Shown here: positions 35,360 through 47,100 of the stretch, piece by piece
Layout: every line of letters starts with the position of its first letter
Numbering within the stretch: position 1 is the stretch's first letter
NCBI GenBank assembly: GCA_021229015.1
Contig: CM037781.1
Coordinates: forward strand, 70,020,173-70,084,172
DNA: 64,000 nt
Origin: Solen grandis
Lineage: Eukaryota > Mollusca > Bivalvia > Adapedonta > Solenidae
Reading direction: 5' to 3'
Position numbers and translations under genes: made by a program
Notes under the pieces: generated by a model
Seen by the model: the letters and a program-made list of their open reading frames with translations, nothing else
Databases searched by the model: none
Told to the model about the DNA's origin: nothing

Positions 35360-35575
35360 CATCCCGGAAGGAACTGTCTGATCTGGGTCTGCTAGGAGCT
35401 GTCTGATCTAGGTCTGCTAGGAGCTGTCTGCTCTGGGTCTGCTAGGAGCTGTCTGATCTCGGTCTGCTAGGAGCTGTCTGATCTGGGTCTGCTAGGAGCT
35501 GTCTGATCTCGGTCTGTTCTGGTTGTCATTTTGTTAAAATGAGTCTATCGGAGTTAAAGGCTTAATTTAAACTGG
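35360..35575 (-). mobile_element. CATGAATATTCATG-family MITE tail with internal 25-bp minisatellite
   Basis: CTGTCTGATCTGGGTCTGCT plus AGGAG is repeated about six times (35375-35522). The normal element end follows (GTTGTCATTTTGTTAAAATG, GAGTCTATCGGAGTTAAAGG). The unit is the AGCTCCTGG...GATCTGGGTCTGCT part of the element. Confidence 0.7.
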
Positions 35576-35720
35576 TTTTGGAATGATCACAATATTTGAA
35601 TTTAAAATAACACAAAAAAGATGGAGGAATTTAAACAAGAGCAGTCACGAAAGTTGATGAAAGCCCACACCATGTACTCCTGGACTATCATTATACATGT
35701 TACTGTCTACATCATACGAT

Positions 35721-36856
35721 TCAAACATTTTCCATCGGCGTCTGTTCCTGACTCTGGTTAGATTCACGTATTTGTCGTTCGGCGTAGTCTATCACAGTCT
35801 GGATCAACATTGACCGATCATCAAGTTCCGCAACGCCCTCTCCCATAGCAACCGGTTGTAACTGGGTTACATGACCTGCATTACTGTCTGCAACATGTGT
35901 GTAAATTATACCTGGCTGAGTTATGTCCCCTTCCACAATAGGATGATCAGAGTTACTTCCCCTTTGGTCATTGTACTGTACAACAGACTCATCCTCCACT
36001 TTTATGATGGTGCCTATACTATCACTTAAAGAATTTTCTGAACTTTTTTGATAATCAATAAAATTTTCCGTTCCTTCATCAGTGTCCATGTGCTCGGTTG
36101 TTGAGTTATCTCCCTTTGCTGAAACAGTCACATACTGTACTTCATTACCTATGATGCCTTTCTCTTGAGCAGTATCCATGGTAACGTTAGCATTACATGC
36201 CAACATGCCAGTCTCACTTGCCTGCAAAATTTGCACTACCTGGTTCTCGGGGCTCTGAGAATTCTGGGAACCAACTTCTGTTGAAACTGTTACATCCTGA
36301 GGAGCAGGCACAGAATTCGCACCCATCTTACTTCCTGTTGACCCTAAAATGACCTTTGATTGACCTTCAGGTGTCTTGACCTGCTGCAGTATTATGGTCC
36401 TTGACCTTTGTGGTTGATCAGATTCTGAACTCTGCTGAACTTTTCTAACGACAATTCGTTTTGGCCCAACAACCTCCCTCACACTGTTAGTTAACTGTAA
36501 TGAATTCATTCCCTGTCCTGGTGCTGCTACTGTCACGGAAACCGAATTTGGCTGATTTTGAAGAATCGCTGACTTTGGTGCCACACTCCGCTGTACAAAT
36601 CTTCTAACCACCCGAGGATGTACAAGCCTATTTTCCGTCACCGGTATCAACTTTTTTCCGACCACATTCTCAGCTGTGCTAGCCACAGCCACTGTTTGTT
36701 TTCCATCTGTGACTTTCTGCACAGTCTCCTCAGTGCTATGTTCTAACTTTACATCTGCGCTTGATTCCTCCACGTCCCTCACCTCAAGTATTTCAGGATT
36801 TTCTTGCGTTTCAGTTTTTGCAACAAGTTCTTGCACTTCTTGTTCAACTAAATCTC
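35721..36856 (-). CDS. unidentified acidic Q/S/T/V-rich protein, 3' coding part, cut by assembly gap
   Basis: An open frame of about 378 codons runs out of the N gap (…DLVEQEVQELVAKTETQENP) to a TGA at 35721-35723 (…QEQTPMENV). No start codon is supported. The frame is open right up to the gap, and the codon at 36836-36834 is GTG (Val). No zinc finger, helix-turn-helix or signal peptide is visible. The composition (Gln/Ser/Thr/Val-rich, acidic, TTEHMDTDEGTENF) is like transactivation regions. VKLE and IKVEDES match the SUMO consensus (hydrophobic-K-x-E). A basic VVRRFVQRSVAPK segment precedes. A nuclear transcriptional regulator is possible, but the family is not recognised. It has little reason to be myosin tail, since it has no coiled coil or globular-tail motif. 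Confidence 0.6.
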
Positions 36857-36956
36857 NNNNNNNNNNNNNNNNNNNNNNNNNNNNNNNNNNNNNNNNNNNN
36901 NNNNNNNNNNNNNNNNNNNNNNNNNNNNNNNNNNNNNNNNNNNNNNNNNNNNNNNN
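36857..36956. other. assembly gap (100 N)
   Basis: Exactly 100 unknown bases, the conventional placeholder for a gap of unknown length. It separates the 35.7-kb reading frame from its 5' part. It may also hide the myosin V tail exons. Confidence 0.99.
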
Positions 36957-37545
36957 TGGGCAAACAGTATTGAAGTTAGAGCCCGGACAACAAATGTTCC
37001 ACGCCCGCCCGCCCGCGTGTGAGTGTTCACATAATACGCCCCATCTTAAGATGGGCGTATAATAATACTCTGGTATCAGATGGTGTAATAGTACAGTTCA
37101 CATACCAGGCCTTTGAACTACAATATTTGGGGGGAAAAGTGCCATAGTTATTCTTATATTTGGGAAAGTGAAATCCTGGGGTAAGTAGCGAATTTGAGGA
37201 AAACTGGATCAATTTAAAGAAATTTCAATCCAATAATGTCTTGTTACATACATATCATGAAATATTGATTTTGTCATTACTTAATTATCTTTAAGTACAG
37301 GCCAGTCAATATTTTCTCAAATTGACATCAAGTTAAAATCTGCACTTAATTTCTCTGTTGCTTTGTTGTTGTTGTTTTTAAACAAAAAGAAGAATGTTAT
37401 TCATACATGTCACTGATAACACAAAAGAATACATTAACATTACATTTGTGTGTATATATACAAGTTATATTTTGTAATCACAGAAATACAAGGCCTGTAT
37501 TTAATGAATCATCTCAAGTTGAGATGTTCCTCTATCTGAATCCTT
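36957..37545. other. non-coding stretch after the gap
   Basis: It begins with a (CCCG)n-like run, then a perfect palindrome ATACGCCCCATCTTAAGATG (about 37031-37055). Nothing else is recognised. Confidence 0.4.
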
Positions 37546-37546
37546 A

Positions 37547-37743
37547 TTAAGGTAATCCATCCATTATTAAATTGTGATCATGGTCAATCAAGTGATCATA
37601 GAAATTTTAGAGTAAATGTAAGCCTTTATAGACTTTGAGCGAAAGAGCCTAAAACTCAAAGTCAATGGATGCTTGCATCTACACTGAAGTCTTTCTAAGC
37701 GTCTGATGGACCCTGATTATAATTTAATGTTGGATTACTTTAG
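37547..37743 (+). mobile_element. palindromic MITE (GGTAATCCATC family)
   Basis: TTAAGGTAATCCATCCATTA at the left and ATTATAATTTAATGTTGGAT then TACTTTA at the right. Same family as the copies at 21172, 21951 and 52977. Confidence 0.75.
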
Positions 37744-38067
37744 GATCTAAAATTCTCTTATCAGCTGACCTATAGATTAAAAACATTGTATATATGCTGT
37801 TTTGAGTAAGCACTTTTTGGAAATTTAAAATATTTTGCGATGAGATTTTTTGTGAAACATAATGACAGGCATTATACAACATTCATAAACAGAAAAAAAT
37901 AACTGCATGCGATTCAACTTAATTTCTAAATAGATGTATGATTCATAATGATATAGATCAGAACAAAAAGTATGAAAATACTTCCTTTGAATTAAAATAG
38001 TTACGGTTACATTGTTGCTATAGTTACAAGGTTGCTAAGGTAACAAAACAAGAGCATGCAGGCTTAC

Positions 38068-38127
38068 CCGTGGTGGGACTGAGAGAGCAAGAGGAGGAGA
38101 GGAAAGGTCGGAAACTCCGGGCCGACA
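38068..38127 (-). CDS. possible myosin-V exon e (60 bp)
   Basis: Acceptor tattactgctgctggatcag, donor ACGG|GTAAGC. With the base carried from exon d it reads VSARSFRPFLSSSCSLSPTT and leaves one base. The Ser-rich, non-coiled sequence fits the variable linker (alternatively spliced in vertebrates) between rod and globular tail. The phase fits and the splice sites are good, but there is no homology I can cite. Confidence 0.5.
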
Positions 38128-41100
38128 CTGATCCAGCAGCAGTAATAGAAACATACACCATAAACACAGAGGAATTCCAAATATTAGTCATTGCAAATAC
38201 ACCATAAACACAGAGGGATTCCAAATATTGGTGATTGCTAATACACCATGAACACAAAAGGATTCCAAATATTGGTGATTGCAAATACACCATAAACATA
38301 GAGGGATTCCAAATATTGGTCACTGCAAATACACCATAAAGACAGAGGGCTTCCATATACTGGTCACTGCAAATACAACACAAATTGATTCCAAATATTA
38401 GTCATTACAAATATGCCAAACAGAAAGCCTTATTCCATATAATAGATAAGTTATGCCCTAGACAAATATGTGTATGTTAAGTTTCAAGTATATACTTTGA
38501 ATATTTTTAAGTTATAGCCACATTAAAATTGTTTGCATACAAACAGACAAACAAACAGATAGAAAGGCAGACAGGACAAAAACAATTTGCCTCACAATCT
38601 AATGATTTGGGGGCAAAAAAAGGACCCAAAACCTCTAATATGTGACAGCTGGAAATCTGAATAATGACCCAAAACCTCCAACATCTAACGGTTGGAAACA
38701 CTGGGAACCAGTCTTACCGTCTCCTTCCTTCATCCTCTTGGCGTAGACCTTCAACATCTTCTTCAGCTTCCTGATCTGGTCCGCCTGCTTGTCTATCACT
38801 TCCCGCAAGTCCTGCAGTGAATATAGGTATATTTACACTATCATTAAAGATACAGGGAATATTTGTTAACTTCAGAGTGAGACTGCAATCTATTTCACTA
38901 ACGGTCAAAGAGACAAATATTTTCAAGGGTGACAAAGGCTTTTATAAAAAAAAAATATTGTTAAAAACATGTTCATGTGTATATAAGTAGTGAATATATG
39001 TATATTTAGACTTTTATTATTGATATAGCAGAAATCTGTTGACTTAGTGTAGATAGAAATTTATTTCACTCATGTTCATAGAAAAATGGTGGACAAACCA
39101 TGTTTGTTATACATATAACACATAAGTGAATTATGACTTACAAGGTTTTCTGATGTAAGACGGGTAATCTCATGTTGCATGGTGGCTTCAATCTTGGCAT
39201 CAGGCCCCAGGGTCAGGCTCTGTAATACGTCCAGTAGCATACGGATTAACGGTTGATCATTTCTTAATCAGTTCACAACAAGTAATCAATTACTCATAAA
39301 ATATACATTATCATCCGAATAATCATATTCTCAATAAATCCATTATTGACACCCATCAATAATCATTACTAAGTAAGAAATATTTAATTAGATTAATGAC
39401 TCAATCATTAATCTAATCATTTAAACAAAGAATTACTATCCAATTTCTTATCAATTAACAACACATTTATAATAACAAAACCCAATTTTTTCCCAATTTA
39501 AATTAACAATTTACAAAATTTTTTTATTATCATTATATAGACTTATATTTAGCAAAGTTTCAAAGTTTCAAAAGTTTATTGGCATAAATCAGCAATACAT
39601 TGCCTTTGGCCAATTACATTCAAACATTACAAACATTGCAATCAATATAAATGCAACTATTTGTTAATATTTAGCATGGGGAAATACAATTTTTAATAAA
39701 TAAAAAAACCTTTTTTTTATTCCATAATTTACTCAAAACTAAAATATGCAATGTTATTGCAATTTCTGTCTCATGAACAAAAACATTCCATGCAAAATAC
39801 CAATTTTTCTTTTTTTAATAATAAGTTAACTTTTCCATTGTTTACAGATATATTTAAATGAACTTATCATATTATCCAATAGCATCACTGTGATATCATG
39901 TGACCAGAGATTGACCTAGTTTACACAAAAGAGCACATGAGTTTTTTGGGGGCAATAAATTTTGATCCCACTGTGTTGGATTGATGGCACATGAAACAAT
40001 GTTTTTTTTTCTTTTCCATCCAGGCTGTGAGGTATCTGAACCATAACTGTACAGCAACAAGGAACACCATGTTAATAAGTCATTCAATGCAAACAAATAT
40101 ATTTAAAATGTTTATGATCACAGATATGCTCATTAATTCCAAATAGAAGATGCATTAGCACATTCAAAATATACATTAAAAAAAAAACACCTTCATCAGC
40201 ATGCTTCAAATAAATCCCAGCGGTTTCACAAACTCATAATTTTGAAGTCCTAATCCGATAATCTAAAAAATACTTAAGTATAATATTAAGTTCAAATTTG
40301 AGTATCATACCCAAATCCCTATTGAAAGTAATGGGCATGGTTTGAGTCTGGATACACAAATCATACCGGAGAAACATTTCTGTTTTTGAGAAGATAGAGC
40401 CTGGACTTCTATTTTAAAGAAAGGACCCCTGTCTCCCCTAACCCTAACATGAATACATCTGAGATCTCTTGTTTCCTTTTATATCAGAAGATCTTAATTT
40501 CAAACTAATGCCAAAAAAGTAAATTATCATCAAAACTAAAAAAAAATACGAATAAACTACTTTTGAGAATAAAATGTCCTGATCATATAAATGAAACATA
40601 TTCTTTTCTACTCCATACCAATAATATTATTCATATATCAAAATATGGCAGAAATACTAATTTGCATATCTATTTAAAGAGAGATACTCAATTGGTCAAT
40701 TACAGCATGTCACATGTGCTATATCATCCAATCAGAACACTTCTTGTTAAAACCACAATGGCTAATTAAGAATAACCATGCAAAGGCTAAATTTAATCAC
40801 AAACATTTGAGAAAAACATTTGGGGGAGGGGCAAGAGACTGAAATCAAGCCAATGCATTACAGCCATGTAATTTTGCCGCAAAACCAATGTATCTACACA
40901 GATACAGCTATATAGCAGCAATCTGTCAAAATTTGTAAAATGCCAAGATTCCAACGAAACTTGGAAACATCCATCACTTACCCTATCTGTAAATTTTCTT
41001 CTCTTATTCTGAGGAAAAGGTCAGAATTGACTTAGTTTCTTTCTGCGTTAATTCAACTTAAACATTTATTCATATTTATGAAACACTTCATGATTTGAGT

Positions 41101-44100
41101 TGTAAACAGGAAGACAATTGATGCTTAAGGTTGCTAGATCAATTCCTGTAATGATGTTTCAAGACTTTCCCTAGGTGCAAAGTACTGGTCCAACCCAGAA
41201 GCCAATGACATTTCCAGTGTCTACAGATGTACCCAAATTGACTTCAGGTTATCCAATAGCTACACTGGGATAACAGGTAGTCAATGGTTGACCTGTGTTA
41301 CACAAAAGAAACCACAGTTTGTATTTGGTTTGATGTTTGTTTGGTGGATTTAATGTCCTAGAGACCATGAAGACTTTGTCTATAACTTAGACAGATATAG
41401 TGCTGCCACACTGCAGTATCACACCATAGACATGTGCCATGATACCACACCCAGTTACATTATCCTGACACCGGGCCAACCAGTCCTGGAACTACCCTTA
41501 TATGCTGAGCACCAAGCAAGAAAGCTATAGAAGTACTATTTTTTAGTATTTGGTTTGACAGCAGTTGACCTAGCCATGAACTGAAAAAGGGGCTAAAACC
41601 CAAACGAATGGATAGTTACACGATAATATCTTGAAAAATAAACCTGGCTTCAATTCCTCCAAACATGCAATGAGTAATAATTAAATACTTAGAAATGTAC
41701 ATCATTCCTGTTTTCATTATAAAAACACTTAAATATTCCATTACATTTTTCCAAGAATGTAATCATACAATGCTTAATGTACACAGTGTTTGTGAGAATT
41801 TAACTTATTACCTCATGACCTTGACCTTTGAGGAACAACTCCCAAAATCAATATGTGTGTTCTACTAGTCATAAGCAACAATCATACCAAGTTTGAGATC
41901 TCAGAGTCAAATAGAACTAAAGTTATCACTTGAACAAGACTTTCATATAAAAATGTTTACATGTAACCTTTGAAATACTGACACCAAAATCAATAGCGAT
42001 CTTCTACTAGTCATGAGCAACAACCACATAAAGTTTGAGACTTAATGGTCAAATAGAACTTAAGTTATCACTTAGACAAGGTTGGTCTACAGACAGACTG
42101 CCAGACCCTAAAAAGAGGTACCCAGTTAGAACAATTGACTGCAAGCCAGAAGGCCTACTCACATGAAAACCCACAGCAGTGAGAGCCAATTTTAGGTGAT
42201 AGCAAGTCCATGACCTAAACATTGGTGGAATGTGCTCCATCATTATTTAACCCTTTCCCTCATATATACTTATTTTGACACCCTCAATAGGTATCACATA
42301 AAGCCTAATCTGCAGAAAACCACAGTTAAACCTTACCAAATTTAATTACAAAATCCTCATTTCCAGACCACTGAGGAGCAGCGAACAGCATAAAACCTGA
42401 TCAGCCTGCGAGTTACTCGCAGGCTGATCTGGTTTTATGCTGTTCGCATAGGTCTTTTCATGGTGTCCTCTATGTGGGAAAGGGTTAAGATCTTAGCGCT
42501 AAGTTTAGTTTTGTGGAAGTCAAGCTAGTAAAGTACACCAGGACATACGACAAGAGGGCCATAGAGGCCCTGGATCGCTCACCTGAGTATAGGGTTACCC
42601 AGGGAACATCTGTACTGAAACATTTTGAAATCTAGCCAGTAGTTTTGAAGGAGTTGATTTTTAAAATTTTCTAACCAGTAGTTTTGAAGGAGATATATTA
42701 ATACAGATCGAAATAATTTTAGCAATCTTGGTAGAGGGTTACACAAGGAACATCTGTACTACAACATTTTGAAATCTGGCCAGTAGGTTTGAAGGAGATG
42801 ATTTATATAGTTTTCATATTTTTTTTCTTTCTGTTGCCATGGCAACCAGAGTTCTACATGGATCAAGTCTATTTTTGCAACTTCTGTGAAGGTTCACCGT
42901 AGGATCATCCCTGCCAAGTTTAATCAAATTCTGTCCAGCAGTTTCAGAGGAGATGCCATTTAAAGCAAACTGTTGACGATGCATGACTACAGACGTCAGA
43001 TGATCACAAAAGCTCACCTTGAGCACATAGTGCTCAGGCGAGATAAAAACTCTAAAAGAAAAAATAGGACAAAAAATGAAACTATCTACATATAACCAAA
43101 TCAACAGTCTATCATAATATGATATATAGACACTGTATACTGACACACACAAGGACAGATACTATCATACATCCAGATACATACGTGATGTATGTCACTC
43201 AGCTGCACGAGGACAAATGTACGGACACACATTAGAGTCCAGCATGTACAATGTGGGATAAAAATGATCCACATGTCTACCAAGCTTTGATTTCAAATAT
43301 AAATTCTCCATAAAGTTTCACTCATGAATATGTCTTTCTCCCCATGGTTTTCAACCATATGGCTATGTGAGCCAAATGTATATCGTCCCCTGAATTCTTA
43401 ACCATACGGCTATCTGAAAAATATATGTATTTCCCTTTCATTCTTAAACATACAGCTATCTGTAGCTATGCCTTTTTCCCTCTAATTCTTAACCATATGG
43501 CTGTCTGCAGCCTATGCTTTTTCCCCTCTAATTCTTAACCATATGGCTGTCTGCAGCCTATGCTTTTTCCCCCTCTAATTCAATTTTAACCGGAAATTTC
43601 CAGTAAATTATAAACCATATGGTCTATTCTAGAATATTTTACGGTCTATACAATATGTCTGTTTAACCTCTCTTCCATCTTGTTTCGACCTGACACCCTC
43701 CATAAAATTGCACTTGTATATCTATCAGGCCTGGATTTTAGCCATATGCATTAGACGAATCATAGGTCTATTTTCACTAGTGAACTAAAAAGGAAAATTT
43801 GGATGTAAAAAATACCACCACCCCTAATAACAACAGTATATTGAGATGGAAAACATGCAAAGTATACTAGATCTTGGCCATACCTGAAGCTATGGACACT
43901 ATGTTATCCCCAGTACTTATCTAGGATATTGTGCCTACTGCAAGTTTCTCCATACCGTAACTCATTTATAGACCCAAACATGAGAAAGTATAATAAAAAA
44001 GGCCCATTAAAACACACTAAAAAAACATATCTTTTAATGTTAATAAGATATTCTGAAGGGACCAATGATTATTATAGAATCCTGCATCTTAGTCTGACAT

Positions 44101-47100
44101 ACACACTTTAACATAGCAACATATGAAAGCAATTTCAATTTTAAAATTTGGCTGACTGACTGATTTGACTTGTTTGTCTTCCTTTGACTTAATTACCTTG
44201 TAATGGCTTGAATTTACTTGCCTTGGCTGACTTTTCTTAAACTGAATAGGACATCTGATCTGTCAGATTACTAAGGTGAATAGGTGATTTTAATTTTTTT
44301 TTTACAGCGTTCTGCATTAACCATGAATACTTTGGCAAATGTCATAAACCGTCAAGAATTAGCCTATCAAAGAACCCCACCATGTAGATCATCTCCACCC
44401 CCCTCTGCTATACACAGCCCCGCCCTACTGACCTGCTGGATGATCTTCTGCTGCTTGTCATTCTCCTTCTTCAGATCAATCAGCTCCGTGTCGTACTCCT
44501 GCTTCTTCTTCTTCAACTCCCTCTCCGTCTTCTGCAGCTGGTCCTCCAGCAGTCTGACATCACAAACAAACCTCATGAATATTCATGAACATATTTTTGG
44601 AAAAATTAGAGAATATAAAACCCTCTACTTTATGAATATTCATGTACAAATGACTTAGTGAATATAAACCCTCTACTTCATGAATATTCATGTACAAATC
44701 TATGACTTAGTGAATATAAAACCCTCGAATTCATGAATATTCATGTACAAATCTATGACTAAGTGAATATTAACCCTCTACTTCATGAATATTCAAGTAC
44801 AAATCTATGACTAAGTGAATATTAACCCTCTACTTCATGAATATTCAAGTACAAATCTATGACTAAGTGAATATTAACCCTCTACTTCATGAATATTCAT
44901 GTACAAATCTATGACTAAGTGAATATTAACCCTCTACTTCATGAATATTCATGTACAAATCTATGACTAAAGGAATATCAATTATCTGAACTTAAAATGA
45001 TACAATAATTTAATGGTATTGAACTCTTACAAGGCATCAATATATGTTGATGCTCCCCAGTCAAATGCTACAGCCAATAGGCTGATTTATTCTCCCTAAT
45101 AAATTGGCATGAAAAAACAATCTGATCCGATTTCTGGTGTAATTCTATGGACAGAAGGTCAATAGGTCATTGTCCAGTGAAATCATTAGTATAAGAGTGT
45201 TCAAGTGCCTCTGAATCAATGTTGGCAGATTCTTCATACTTCTCAATGTCAGCTGAGAGAATTGCCTGATTGCCTATGTGTCAAAATGCGTCCATTTTAG
45301 ATAAATGGTTAAACCCTGACTACACTTCTATAAACTTGCACAACATTTACACACTGTCTGCCATATCTCATATTTGTTATTCAGCTCTGCACCAGATGTA
45401 TGCATAAATTAACAAATATATTTTATAACATATACATACCGATACCTGTATACTGCTGTGGAAATTCGTTGCAAACTAGAATAAAACAGTAAAATTACTT
45501 ACCTGTGTATAGATTGTTAAAAACAATTTACACACTGTGGTATCAAGCCATAGACAGGTGGTATGAAACCGCAAGTCAAATTTTTCTAACACTGAAGCCT
45601 TGTCGTACTAGAAATACCCAAAGTCTTTGTTGAGTGCTGATAAAGATGGTACAAGTACCATCTTTTTCATGACTTTGGTATGTCATAGTACGAAAACAAA
45701 ATTGCATACGGTAAAATAAATGAATTTACTTTAACAGAATTCACAACATTAAGCAAGGATGTATAATTCCACCTGTCTGTCATCATGCAAGTAATCATTA
45801 GTGAGAACATTTGTTGGATTTTTTTTCTTCTTTTTTTTTATTATCTCAAATTTGGAAAAGGCAGGTGATAATTTAAAGCATTTAAAACCCCTGCTTCAGG
45901 TATCTATCATTTGACTGCAAGGCCTCAGTAATCATTTATAAATGTGCTCAATGATACCTTAAAAACACCCTGGACATTCAATTAATGACTTTTACCTTAG
46001 TGAGCTGAAAATCTGCAGTCATATACTGCAAGAATACCTAAAATCTGCTATTTAGAGTAGACTACTTTAAACCTGTTATCTATTTAGAACAGGCTATCTT
46101 AAATCAATGAAAAATGTCTTACTCATTCACATCACCTTTACTGGTAAATTCAGTTTCTTTCTCTTTCTAGAACAAGACGCGCATTCGCAACTATCCGCTG
46201 TAACGTCAGTCTCATGTTTACATCTATCTGCTTCTACTTCCTGTAAATCTACAGACTGGTTTTCATGTGACTCAGTCTGATCATCACTTCCTGTCTTCTC
46301 CCTAGAACCAGTCTGTGCTTTTGGATGCCTTACTTCCTTCCTACTGGTATGAACCATTCCATTGCTGTCCATTAATAAATCTGGATTACCTCCCCTGCTA
46401 TTCAAATATGACACTGATCTATTTTTAGTTCCACCAATCAAATCAACACCTACATAGCTGTCTTTACGATTCTGAGCATTGTTGATACCTTGATATTCAA
46501 AGTCTTTTCTTTCTTGGGAACGCCCCAGAGGAGAAACCCTTAGTGCACCATGTTCTTGAAGTTCAGAGTAACTATTTTTAGAATCAGACTGGTAACATGT
46601 TTCACAATGACACAGGTCACTCCTGTGACTTTCCTGAATGGCACAGTCTGCACATTTGCATATATCTGCCAGCTGGTTGTTGTTGGACTGAACACAGTTT
46701 TCACACTGGCACAGAAGGCTGTCCTCCGGGTTTTTCTGACATTCCTCACAGTCACAAATTACGTCCCCTGCCAGGGGAGACAACTGCTGCACGAAAGACT
46801 CAGTTCTCTCCCTTGTCTGCATGCAGTTTTCACAATGGCAGTCCACAGCCTCAGTCTGGTTTATGCAGTCTTCACAGTCACAAATGATATGTGCGGAACC
46901 ATTCGAGACCACGTCCCCTTCGTATGACCGCCGATGCGGATTCTCACTGATTGTCTGAAAATGATTATCTCCCCTTTCTCTGTAGGAATGTCTATGAGTT
47001 ACCTCCTCTGATTGATTTAAATCAATGGGAGTTACCTCCCTTAAGCACTCTCCCTGACACTCCTCTGAGTCACACCCTCTATCATGTTCTATATACTCTT

